Shown here piece after piece: positions 15,373 to 22,957 of a stretch of DNA of 32,151 nt (its first letter is position 1; every line of letters starts with the position of its first letter). The position numbers were made by a program, and so were the translations under genes. Under the pieces are notes generated by a model. It searched no databases, was not told where the DNA came from, and worked only from the letters and a program-made list of their open reading frames with translations. This DNA is from Spirochaetaceae bacterium (GTDB taxonomy: Bacteria > Spirochaetota > Spirochaetia > Treponematales > Breznakiellaceae): positions 1-32,151 of the forward strand of contig JAITHM010000014.1 in NCBI GenBank assembly GCA_031279965.1. The letters run 5' to 3'.

Positions 15373-16845
15373 TTACTGTTTTAAATCTTCCAGCGCGGCT
15401 TCTTCTTGAGCTTTTTTAAGCTGTTCTTTTTCCTGCTCAGACGGTGGAAATATGATGTTCAGTACAATCGAGAATACACAAACAGTAACGGTCGTATCCC
15501 TAAAAAGAAACTGAACTGCCGAAGGAAGATAGTTTACCAGCGTCTTATTTTCGCCAATTGCATAGGCAACTCCAAAGGTAATTGCCAAAATAAGGATGTT
15601 CCGGTCAGAAAAGCCCGCTTTGGCAATAAGTTTCATGCCATTGAGCATGATCATGGCAAATACCGTAACGACAGCGCCGCCCAGCACACTTTGGGGCATT
15701 ACGGCGAAAATCGCGCCAATTTTTGGTGAAAGTCCGGCGAGTACAAGAATCATAGCTCCGGTAAAAATGCAGAATTTATTAACGACTTTGGTCATTGCTA
15801 CGATACCGGCATTTTGGCCAAATGCGGTGTTCGGCAGACAGTTGAAGATGCCGGCAAACATTGAACCTGCCGCATCGGCCATGACGGCACCGGACATTTC
15901 CTTGCTTTTCGCCTCGCGGTCAAACGCCGCTATCGTAATACCATTAATATTCCCCATGGTCTCAAGGCCTGATACCACATACAGCGCGGCGATGCTCAGT
16001 ATCGCGTCAAGCCGAAATTCAGGTTTGATAAAAAAGGGAATGGGCACTGAAACAATGCTTGCCTTACCGACCTCTTCAAAATTAACCTGCCCCAGAAAAA
16101 TCGCAAGTATATAGCCAAAGACTATGCCGATAAGTATTGCTGAAATCTTCAGCATACCCCGGGCAAGACGCTGTAAAACAAGGATTGTGATAAACACCGC
16201 CGTTCCAATAAGCAGGTTCTGCCACGATGCGTATTTTGCCGCCATCGCAGCGACAGCCGCCGGCACATCTGCTCCCTGTGCAGTCAAAGCGGCCATAGTT
16301 CGCGCTGCACCCTCTGCGGCAGCTCCGCCGGCAAAATACTGGACGCCAACAGGCAAAAGATGCAGCCCTATTGTCATTAGTACTGCGCCAATTACCAGCG
16401 GCGGGAAAAATTTCTTCAACGGTTTGATAAAAAAGCCCATAAAGATTTCAACAATGCCGCCGGCAATTACCGATCCCAGCACAACACCCAAACCGAATTG
16501 CGCTCCGAGCGTCGTCATTGTGGGGACGAATGCAAACGAGGTGCCCATTACGATGGGCAGTCCGGCGCCAATTTGATAGCGCCCTAATTTAAGCGGGAAA
16601 AGCTGAATCAGCGTCGTAATTCCCGAAGCGAACATACAACACTGAATCATCAGTGTTCGTTGTTCTGGAGTCGCAATCGGCGCACCGGTAACAGAGCTTA
16701 CCACATTGGTCAATACGACTACCGGTGCAAGATTACCGATAAACATTGAAAGTACATGCTGCAAGCCGAGCGGAATAGCAACGGAAAGCGGCGGTCTTCC
16801 ATCCAGTTGAAAGACAAGGTCATTGTCTTTTGATTTCTTATTCAT
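15373..16845 (-). CDS. NCS2-family xanthine/uracil permease
   Basis: About 490 residues and some 12-14 membrane segments. The ATG at 16845 follows AAGGGGG on the minus strand and is preferred over a TTG 13 codons upstream (16884). The family blocks include the N-terminal LQHVLSMFIGNLAPVVV, GLPIVMGTSFAFVP, and GQNAGIVAMTKV, which fits the QNxG....T motif typical of xanthine or urate transporters rather than uracil ones. It probably imports a purine base with protons. Substrate choice is inference. The convergent hydF and the divergent AAA+ gene give no pathway context, and no purine riboswitch was recognised in the 144-base upstream gap. Confidence 0.9.
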   Translation of the reverse strand: MNKKSKDNDLVFQLDGRPPLSVAIPLGLQHVLSMFIGNLAPVVVLTNVVSSVTGAPIATPEQRTLMIQCCMFASGITTLIQLFPLKLGRYQIGAGLPIVMGTSFAFVPTMTTLGAQFGLGVVLGSVIAGGIVEIFMGFFIKPLKKFFPPLVIGAVLMTIGLHLLPVGVQYFAGGAAAEGAARTMAALTAQGADVPAAVAAMAAKYASWQNLLIGTAVFITILVLQRLARGMLKISAILIGIVFGYILAIFLGQVNFEEVGKASIVSVPIPFFIKPEFRLDAILSIAALYVVSGLETMGNINGITIAAFDREAKSKEMSGAVMADAAGSMFAGIFNCLPNTAFGQNAGIVAMTKVVNKFCIFTGAMILVLAGLSPKIGAIFAVMPQSVLGGAVVTVFAMIMLNGMKLIAKAGFSDRNILILAITFGVAYAIGENKTLVNYLPSAVQFLFRDTTVTVCVFSIVLNIIFPPSEQEKEQLKKAQEEAALEDLKQ

Positions 16846-16954
16846 AAATAAAGCCCCCTTGGCAATACTTCTATTATTACGCAAACTTCCACCAGTTGTC
16901 CACTGCCACAGCGTTCATAACATCCAATTTAACGAAGCATGCCCAAAAACGAAA

Positions 16955-16983
16955 TAGAAAAAAAACATCAACTTGCTTATAAT
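16955..16983 (+). promoter_or_regulatory. Candidate promoter placing a leaderless start
   Basis: TAGAAA (16955-16960), a 17-base spacer and a perfect TATAAT (16978-16983). Only six bases separate the -10 box from the ATG at 16990, so transcription would begin at or next to the start codon. No Shine-Dalgarno sequence is present. Confidence 0.55.
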
Positions 16984-16989
16984 TAAAAG

Positions 16990-18336
16990 ATGGATAATGT
17001 AAGAGCAATGTGTGCAGAGACGCTTAATTGCCTCGCCGGACTTTCTCTTTTTGGGGGAATTAGGTCGTCGCCGATAATCAAGGCGCTGGAGCGGCTTATG
17101 TCTCTTATTGAGGGGGCTCAGGCAGCACCGCGTCAATTTATTGAAGGGTGGGCGGCGTTTTTAAACGTCTTTGCTCAGCACAATAAAAACCGGACATTTT
17201 TTATGTATTTAACAGATCTTATCATTAGCGATGAAAATATTTTTACGTTAAATGCTGAGCGTGGTGAGTTTAACAACGTTTCGCTCCTTGCCGAAATTGC
17301 CCGTAACGACCTTAAACGGCTTGCTGTTATTGGAGATTTTGACATTCCCATGGCGGCGCTCCACATTACTGATGAGCTTTGGCAGGCCGGTTTTGAGGAT
17401 TTAGCCCGTGTCATTGAAAATAGTGTTCGTACTATTGGAGAGCTTAAAGCAAAAAACTACACATTACCGCAAAAAACCTTCCCCTACGGCCTGCTTAACA
17501 CGCAAGACCTTACAGAACTGTGCGCGCATATCAAAAAACATGGAGCCGGCAGCCTTGCCCAACATCATTTTTTTTACTGGAAGCAGGGTGAAGGACTCGT
17601 TCCGGCATACAATCCAGATCCTGTGCGTCTTGCCGGTCTTTCAGGATACGAAGATCAGCGAAATACCGTCATCGAAAATACCGCACGTTTTCTTGCGGGG
17701 AACGGGGCCAACAATGTCCTGCTTTATGGCGACCGGGGAACAGGAAAAAGCGCCACTGTTAAAGCGGTATGTAACGAGTATAAAAATCAAGGGATCCGGC
17801 TTGTTGAAGTTCGCAAACAGGATTTAAGCGAGATTCCCGTCATTCTTTCGACGCTTGCCCAACGCGGCCTTTTTTTTGTGCTTTTTATTGATGATCTTTC
17901 GTTTGAGCATCAAAATGATGACTTTACCCTGCTCAAGGCCCTTCTTGAAGGAGGCATTGAGGCAAAGCCGCACAATGTTGTTGTTTATGCAACAAGTAAC
18001 CGGCGCCATTTTGTGCGGGAACAATTCAGTGACAGACCAGGCATTACTGCCGCCTCTGATGATGTCCGCGCCTTTGACACTATGCAGGAACAGCTTTCTC
18101 TTGCCGACCGTTTTGGCATAACGCTTGTTTTTAGCGCTCCATCACAGGATGAATTTATTCGTATTGCTGAATTTCTTGCGGAAGAACGGCAACTGTTTAC
18201 CGGTTCAGGCGTAGACCGGCAAAAGTTTCGGGAAAATGCCATTCGTTGGGAACGATGGTTTAATGGACGTTCACCCCGTACCGCACAGCAATATGTTGAA
18301 TGGGCGGCAGGCGGAGAAGGATTCCCCTGGGAGTGA
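16990..18336 (+). CDS. DUF815-family AAA+ ATPase
   Basis: A 448-residue protein. The N-terminal 190 residues are helical and unassigned. The C-terminal part is the DUF815 P-loop ATPase: Walker A GDRGTGKS (247-254), Walker B LFIDDLSFE with Asp301-Asp302, and the block VVVYATSNRRHFV typical of the family. Its cellular role is not established; members are widespread stand-alone AAA+ proteins. A perfect -10 box lies six bases before the ATG, suggesting a leaderless mRNA. It ends three bases from a convergent receiver-domain gene. The family assignment is strong, the function unknown. Confidence 0.9.
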   Translation: MDNVRAMCAETLNCLAGLSLFGGIRSSPIIKALERLMSLIEGAQAAPRQFIEGWAAFLNVFAQHNKNRTFFMYLTDLIISDENIFTLNAERGEFNNVSLLAEIARNDLKRLAVIGDFDIPMAALHITDELWQAGFEDLARVIENSVRTIGELKAKNYTLPQKTFPYGLLNTQDLTELCAHIKKHGAGSLAQHHFFYWKQGEGLVPAYNPDPVRLAGLSGYEDQRNTVIENTARFLAGNGANNVLLYGDRGTGKSATVKAVCNEYKNQGIRLVEVRKQDLSEIPVILSTLAQRGLFFVLFIDDLSFEHQNDDFTLLKALLEGGIEAKPHNVVVYATSNRRHFVREQFSDRPGITAASDDVRAFDTMQEQLSLADRFGITLVFSAPSQDEFIRIAEFLAEERQLFTGSGVDRQKFRENAIRWERWFNGRSPRTAQQYVEWAAGGEGFPWE

Positions 18337-18339
18337 CGG

Positions 18340-18699
18340 TTACGAAAAAAAAGCTACAGATTCGCGGAGAATTTCAGGGGTGAACGGCTTGATAATATAC
18401 CCTTTTGCCCCCTTACGAACCGCTTTTTGAGATGTTTTGTCTTCGGAATTTGCTGTCAAAAATACAACGGGTATGTTTTTGAACTTTTCGTTGTGCTGTA
18501 ATTCATCAAGAAATTCAAGGCCGGAAACACCAGGCATCTCAATATCAAGAAGAAGAAGGCTTGGCGTAATCGTTTCCAATGCGGCACGGGCGGATTTTAC
18601 ATCCGTGACACAGCGGATGTCATAAATTTCTTTAAGCGCGGCGTTAATGCTGGCAAGCGCTTCTGGCATATCGTCAACGGCAAGAATAATTTTTTTCAT
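18340..18699 (-). CDS. Single-domain response regulator (CheY-like)
   Basis: A 119-residue receiver domain with no output domain. The phospho-acceptor pocket is complete: Asp9-Asp10, Asp52 in LLLLDIEMPG, Thr82 in FLTAN, and Lys104 in IIKPFTP. The start at 18699 is set by AAGGAG about 11 bases upstream and by the receiver's natural N-terminus; the frame is open further upstream but is not protein-like. No histidine kinase is adjacent, so the partner is unknown. It could act by protein contact in chemotaxis or a phosphorelay. Confidence 0.92.
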   Translation of the reverse strand: MKKIILAVDDMPEALASINAALKEIYDIRCVTDVKSARAALETITPSLLLLDIEMPGVSGLEFLDELQHNEKFKNIPVVFLTANSEDKTSQKAVRKGAKGYIIKPFTPEILRESVAFFS

Positions 18700-18832
18700 A
18701 ACCGGTAATGCTCCTTCCAGAGAATTTTTCTTTACGTTACCGTGCCTTGTCAAAACAGTCAACCTAGGGCAACGCTGATGGGACTCTGGCAGGTGGTAGA
18801 CGATGATTCCGCAGGAATGATACACTTACACC

Positions 18833-19946
18833 ATGTTGTTGCAGGAACTTGGAACACCGGTCTCTGGTCTTTTCAAAAATATTCTTGAGACCTGGAGGCG
18901 GCTTTGAAGCGGCTGACTTTGCCGCGAAAATAAGCGCTCTGGAAGCAAAGAGTGCTGCGCCTGATTTTTGGAATGATTCTGCCGGTGCCGAGAAGGTTAT
19001 GGCAGCATTGAAAGCGCTCAAACTGCGCTATGAGCCGTGGAAAGAACTCAAAGCCGAAATCGAAGACCTTGTTGCTCATCTTGAACTTGCAAATGAAGCT
19101 CAGGATGAAGGCGAAGCGGCAGAAATCGAAGCGGAACTTGCACAGCTTGGCCAGCGGTATGAAAAACAAAACATCATCGAGCTTATGCCTGGCGAAGTAG
19201 ACAGTGCAGGCTGCTTTCTTACGGTACACAGCGGGGCTGGAGGTACGGAAGCCTGCGACTGGGCGGGCATGCTCTACAGAATGTACCTGCGCTGGGCAGA
19301 ACGAAAAGGTTTTGCTCTTGAAGAAGAAGACAAGCTTGAAGCGGAAGGCGGCATAAAAAGCGCAACGGTTAAAATTGACGGTGCTTACGCTTATGGCAGC
19401 CTAAAAGGAGAATCCGGCGTTCACCGTCTGGTTCGCATTTCTCCTTTTGATGCTAATGCCCGCCGTCATACAAGTTTTGCCTCGGTTTATGTGTTCCCCG
19501 TGCTTGATGATTCAATTGAAGTTGATGTCCGCCAGGAAGACCTGCGGGTGGATACGTACCGGTCGGGGGGAGCAGGCGGTCAACACGTTAACAAAACAGA
19601 CAGTGCTGTTCGTTTTACTCATCTGCCGACGGGCATTGTCGTTGCCTGCCAGAATGAACGCAGCCAGACCAAGAACCGCGCTATTGCAATGGCCATGCTC
19701 CGCGCCCGCCTTTACGAATACTACCGGCAGGAAAAAGAAAAAGAAAACGAACGCTTTGCTCAGGAAAAAAAAGATATTTCCTGGGGTAATCAAATTCGTT
19801 CATACGTGTTTCAGCCCTACACGCTGGTTAAAGATTCTCGCACCAAAGCAGAAACGGGTGCGATTGCCGCTGTTATGGATGGCGACATTGATATGTTTAT
19901 AGAAGGTTATTTGAAATTTGCATGGGCACAAGGAGCGCATACATGA
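18833..19946 (+). CDS. prfB: Peptide chain release factor 2, programmed +1 frameshift
   Basis: RF2 recognises UGA and UAA and releases the peptide. Translation should start at the ATG at 18833 (24 codons, preceded by an in-frame TGA at 18818), run to CTT TGA at 18902-18907, shift +1, and continue from GAA at 18906 to 19946, giving about 370 residues. In that numbering the SPF recognition tripeptide is 203-205 and GGQ is 248-250, two residues short of the E. coli positions, which supports this start. Without the shift, a frame beginning at 18849 lacks a sensible N-terminus. The stop overlaps murG as ATGA. Expression is expected to be self-limiting, since abundant RF2 terminates at the internal UGA. 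Confidence 0.93.
18893..18907 (+). promoter_or_regulatory. RF2 programmed +1 frameshift signal
   Basis: TGGAGG CGG CTT TGA: an internal Shine-Dalgarno (GGAGG) three bases before the slippery CTT, followed by the in-frame UGA. The layout matches the E. coli site, where AGGGGG and three bases precede CTT TGA. Here the base after UGA is A, whereas E. coli has C. Confidence 0.9.
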
Positions 19947-21043
19947 CTGCAATAGCATTTACCGGCGGAGGGACAGGCGGTCATATCTATCCGGCGCTGG
20001 CTCTTATTGGAGTATTACGGGAAATTTCGGATATTGACGTGTTTTGGATTGGGCATAAAAGCGGAATGGATCGCGCGCTTGTTGAAGGCGCTGGAGTCCG
20101 CTTTTACGGCATACGTGCGGGAAAACTGCGCCGGTACTTTTCGCTTCGCAATGTAAGCGATCTTTTTAGAACATTGTGGGGGGTAATTGGGGCGTGGCGT
20201 GTGCTTGCGCGGGAACGTCCGGCGCTGCTTTTTTCCAAGGGCGGCTTTGTTAGTGTGCCGCCGGTACTCGCCGCCGCATTGATGAAGATTCCCATTCACA
20301 CCCACGAATCTGATTTTAGCCCGGGGCTTGCAACAAAAATCAACGCCCGTTTTGCCGCCTGTGTCTGGACAGCGTATGAGGAGACGGCGCGGCGTTTTCT
20401 AAGATCGCTTCGTGGAGGGATCCGGTATGTGGGGAACCCTGTGCGTCCCGCGTTTTTTAACGCACAGCCTGAACGGGGGCGGGCTTTTCTCGCTGCCGCA
20501 TCGGGCCAGGCGGTGGAGAAAGGCCGGGCTATTCTGATGGTGCTGGGAGGGAGTCAGGGAGCGCACGAGATCAACAATCTTGTCGCCGCCTGCCGCGATC
20601 AGCTCTGCCGTCATTTTTTTGTTGTTCACCAAACCGGCGCAGCCGCCTCCCCGGCACCTGCGGCCATGCCGGGCTACTTCCCCATCGCCTACATCAACGA
20701 TGAAATGCCCGATGTGCTTGCTGCGGCTGCGTTAATACTGGGCAGAAGTGGGGCGGGTACTGTGTGGGAAGCTGCGGCAGTGGGTGTGCCGATGGTTCTG
20801 GTTCCTCTTTCTGGGCCAGGGACACGTGGTGACCAGGTAGAAAACGCCGCATATTTTACCGAAAAAGGTGCGGCCTGCACGCTGTTAAGCCCGAGTGCAG
20901 ATGAACTGTACGCCTGTATTGCAGAGCTTGCCGGTGATGCGGAGCGGCGGACGGCGATGGCGGCGGCGGCGCGGCAGATAGGGGCGCGGAATGCGGCGCG
21001 GATTATTGCCCAGGAACTTGCCCGTTTTGCAGGGGGGGTATAG
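19943..21043 (+). CDS. murG: UDP-GlcNAc:lipid I GlcNAc transferase MurG
   Basis: A 366-residue GT-B enzyme that adds GlcNAc to lipid I on the inner face of the membrane, making lipid II. The N-terminal GGGTGGHIYPAL loop (about 8-19), GSQGAHEINN in the middle and GRSGAGTVWEAAAVGVPMVLVPL in the C-terminal donor domain are family hallmarks. The ATG at 19943 follows AAGGAG and overlaps the prfB stop; a longer frame starting at 19922 lies within prfB. A G7 run (21032-21038) covers the last codons. With murI at the other end of the window, it is the second peptidoglycan gene here. Confidence 0.97.
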   Translation: MTAIAFTGGGTGGHIYPALALIGVLREISDIDVFWIGHKSGMDRALVEGAGVRFYGIRAGKLRRYFSLRNVSDLFRTLWGVIGAWRVLARERPALLFSKGGFVSVPPVLAAALMKIPIHTHESDFSPGLATKINARFAACVWTAYEETARRFLRSLRGGIRYVGNPVRPAFFNAQPERGRAFLAAASGQAVEKGRAILMVLGGSQGAHEINNLVAACRDQLCRHFFVVHQTGAAASPAPAAMPGYFPIAYINDEMPDVLAAAALILGRSGAGTVWEAAAVGVPMVLVPLSGPGTRGDQVENAAYFTEKGAACTLLSPSADELYACIAELAGDAERRTAMAAAARQIGARNAARIIAQELARFAGGV

Positions 21044-21050
21044 CCGCATT

Positions 21051-21539
21051 ATGTCCGTTTCGATGGTGGACATTGTTTTTATCGTGCTTTTTTGCATTAT
21101 TGTACTACTCGCCGCCTTGCGTGGTTTTGTTACCGAGCTTACCGGTACCGTATGGTTTGGCGGCGGGCTTCTCTTTGCTTTTGCTTTTTTTCGTGAGGGG
21201 GCGTTTTTCATACGCGCCCATTTTTTGTCTGAGGTGCCGTATCTCCCTGAAATTCTCGCCTTTGCCGGCCTTTTCATGCTGATTGTATGTGCGGTAAAGC
21301 TTGCCGGCGGCATGCTCCAGGAAATTGTCGAGCGGGCTAATCTTAAAACAATTGATCATGTAGCGGGGCTTGTATTTGGTTTTTTCAAAGGCATTGTAGT
21401 TATCGCCGCGCTGATTTTTATAATCAGCATTCAGCCTCTCTTTGACGGGAACAAACTTCTTAGTGAAAGTGTTATCGCAAAATACCTTACCCCCAGCCGG
21501 ACTTTTATTGAAAAAGCGATGGAGCCGCGTAATGTTTGA
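21051..21539 (+). CDS. CvpA-family membrane protein
   Basis: A 162-residue protein with about four membrane helices (VDIVFIVLFCIIVLLAALRG at the start, then three more), matching CvpA in length and pattern. CvpA was named for colicin V production and is now linked to envelope homeostasis; the mechanism is not settled. The ATG at 21051 lies seven bases after the murG stop, with the G-run at the murG end serving as ribosome site. Its end overlaps the next gene by eight bases, so translation is probably coupled. Confidence 0.85.
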   Translation: MSVSMVDIVFIVLFCIIVLLAALRGFVTELTGTVWFGGGLLFAFAFFREGAFFIRAHFLSEVPYLPEILAFAGLFMLIVCAVKLAGGMLQEIVERANLKTIDHVAGLVFGFFKGIVVIAALIFIISIQPLFDGNKLLSESVIAKYLTPSRTFIEKAMEPRNV

Positions 21540-22848
21540 AAACATCATCGGGCAAAGCGCTGTTGAAGCGCTTAAGCGTGATTTTACTCAGGGGCAGCTT
21601 CCTCCGTCAATTCTTTTTTGGGGGCCGGAAGCGTCGGCGAAAGGTACGGCGGCGCTGGAACTTGCCCGCGCTCTTTCGTGCGAGGCTGAGGGCGCGTGGA
21701 ATTGTTCGTGCCCGTCCTGCATCCTTCATCGTACACTTTCTCATCCTGATGTGCTTTTGCTGGGGCCCCGGTCTTTTCAGGCTGAAATCGCGTCGGCGGC
21801 GCCTGTTTTTTTAGCCGATTCTGAGAATAACGCTGCCCGTTATCTATTTTTGCGCGCTGTTCGCAAGCTTCTTGCCCGCTTTTCGCCCGTGCTCTGGGAA
21901 GGCGATGCTAAAATTTCCAAGCTGAATAAGCACTTGGAAACAATTTCTGATTGTCTTGAAGAACTTGCCGCGAACAAAAAGCTTGAAAAACTCTGCGAAA
22001 AAATTATTGGTGCTTGTACTGAGCTTGAATCTGAGGGGGTAGCCCTGATGATACCGGCAAGTCAGATACGGCACGGGTCGTACTGGCTGCGCATGGCGCC
22101 CAACGGTAACCGCAAAGTGATGATTATTGAAAATGCCGACAAAATGAACGATACGGCGCGGAATTCACTGCTTAAAATTCTTGAAGAACCGCCTGAACGG
22201 GCGGCAATCATTCTAACGACGGCGCGTCCTAAAGCTTTGCTTCCCACAATACTTTCGCGTTTGCGTCCCTATTATTTTACCCGCCGGAGCGCCGGTGACG
22301 AAGCGGCCGTACTCAAACGAATTTTCCGGCAGGAGCATGAATTTCCGCGGGAATCGCTGCGCCGTGATGAAAACATGATTCAAAGCTTTCAAAACAACTT
22401 TCTGCCTGTACCGGCAAAAAGCCTTTACCCGCCGGCGGCGTATTTTTGGTCGTCGCTTGCGGCGCGGGCAATTTCCCGTGCACGGGAAGAACGGAAAGCA
22501 GATCCGGCAGGTACGCTTGTTGCCATTGGAAAGTATTGCGCCCCGCGTGCCGGTGCCGGGGGCCTGCCCGCCCATGACATGAGCGTTAAGGCAATAAGCG
22601 CCATCATCATGAAGGCGGCGGCGCAGTTTGAGCCGCGTTCTCTTTTTTCGCAGTTCATCGGTCTGCTCTACGAACTGCTTGGCGAGGCGCTTAATGGAGC
22701 CGCCGGTGCGGCAGAGCTTCGCTGCCGTGATGACTTTCGTCATTTTGCCGAAGAAGCGAGAACAGCTGTTGAGGTTTATCATCAAACTCCTGTCCTGGCG
22801 CTTGAATGTCTTATCGAACAACTCACCCGCGCTTATTCGCTGCTATGA
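21532..22848 (+). CDS. holB: DNA polymerase III delta'-like clamp-loader subunit
   Basis: About 438 residues, longer than the usual 330. The N-terminus (FENIIGQSAVEALKRDF) is the clamp-loader AAA+ start. A zinc-type cluster CSCPSC with an earlier Cys is at about 50-65, and ARNSLLKILEEPPERAAIIL is the classic delta'/DnaX block. The P-loop is degenerate (GPEASAKGTAA in place of GxxGxGKT), as expected for delta', which does not hydrolyse ATP. An extra segment of about 80 residues lies between the cysteine motif and the SRC-like region. It ends an operon-like run with prfB, murG and cvpA. Confidence 0.87.
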   Translation: MFENIIGQSAVEALKRDFTQGQLPPSILFWGPEASAKGTAALELARALSCEAEGAWNCSCPSCILHRTLSHPDVLLLGPRSFQAEIASAAPVFLADSENNAARYLFLRAVRKLLARFSPVLWEGDAKISKLNKHLETISDCLEELAANKKLEKLCEKIIGACTELESEGVALMIPASQIRHGSYWLRMAPNGNRKVMIIENADKMNDTARNSLLKILEEPPERAAIILTTARPKALLPTILSRLRPYYFTRRSAGDEAAVLKRIFRQEHEFPRESLRRDENMIQSFQNNFLPVPAKSLYPPAAYFWSSLAARAISRAREERKADPAGTLVAIGKYCAPRAGAGGLPAHDMSVKAISAIIMKAAAQFEPRSLFSQFIGLLYELLGEALNGAAGAAELRCRDDFRHFAEEARTAVEVYHQTPVLALECLIEQLTRAYSLL

Positions 22849-22874
22849 CTGGAACGCGCCGTAAAAAAAAGCGC

Positions 22875-22903
22875 TTGACATTGGAGAGATTTTGTCGTAT
22901 ACT
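22875..22903 (+). promoter_or_regulatory. Strong promoter of the lipoprotein pair
   Basis: TTGACA (22875-22880), a 17-base spacer and TATACT (22898-22903), the best sigma-70-type match in the window. The predicted transcript start is near 22910, giving a leader of about 48 bases. Confidence 0.8.
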
Positions 22904-22912
22904 TGCGTATTC

Positions 22913-22930
22913 AGGAAAAGGTTTTTTCCT
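22913..22930 (+). promoter_or_regulatory. Leader hairpin at the 5' end of the lipoprotein mRNA
   Basis: AGGAAAA/TTTTCCT pair around GGTT, a seven-base stem beginning a few bases after the predicted transcript start. It could protect the 5' end or affect translation. The ribosome site AAGGAGA is outside it, just before the ATG at 22958. Confidence 0.55.
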
Positions 22931-22957
22931 TTAAGTTGATTTTAAGGAGAGTTTGTT

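Noticed and set aside
16846..16884. Permease N-terminal extension from the TTG at 16884
   Set aside because: The ATG at 16845 has a good ribosome site and begins next to the conserved permease N-terminus.
18849..18905. RF2 starting at the ATG at 18849 in a single frame
   Set aside because: The encoded N-terminus is unlike RF2. The +1 frameshift reading from 18833 restores both the expected length and the motif positions.
21032..21038. G7 run at the end of murG as a phase switch
   Set aside because: It covers only the last codons, so slippage would barely change the protein. It more likely serves as part of the cvpA ribosome site.
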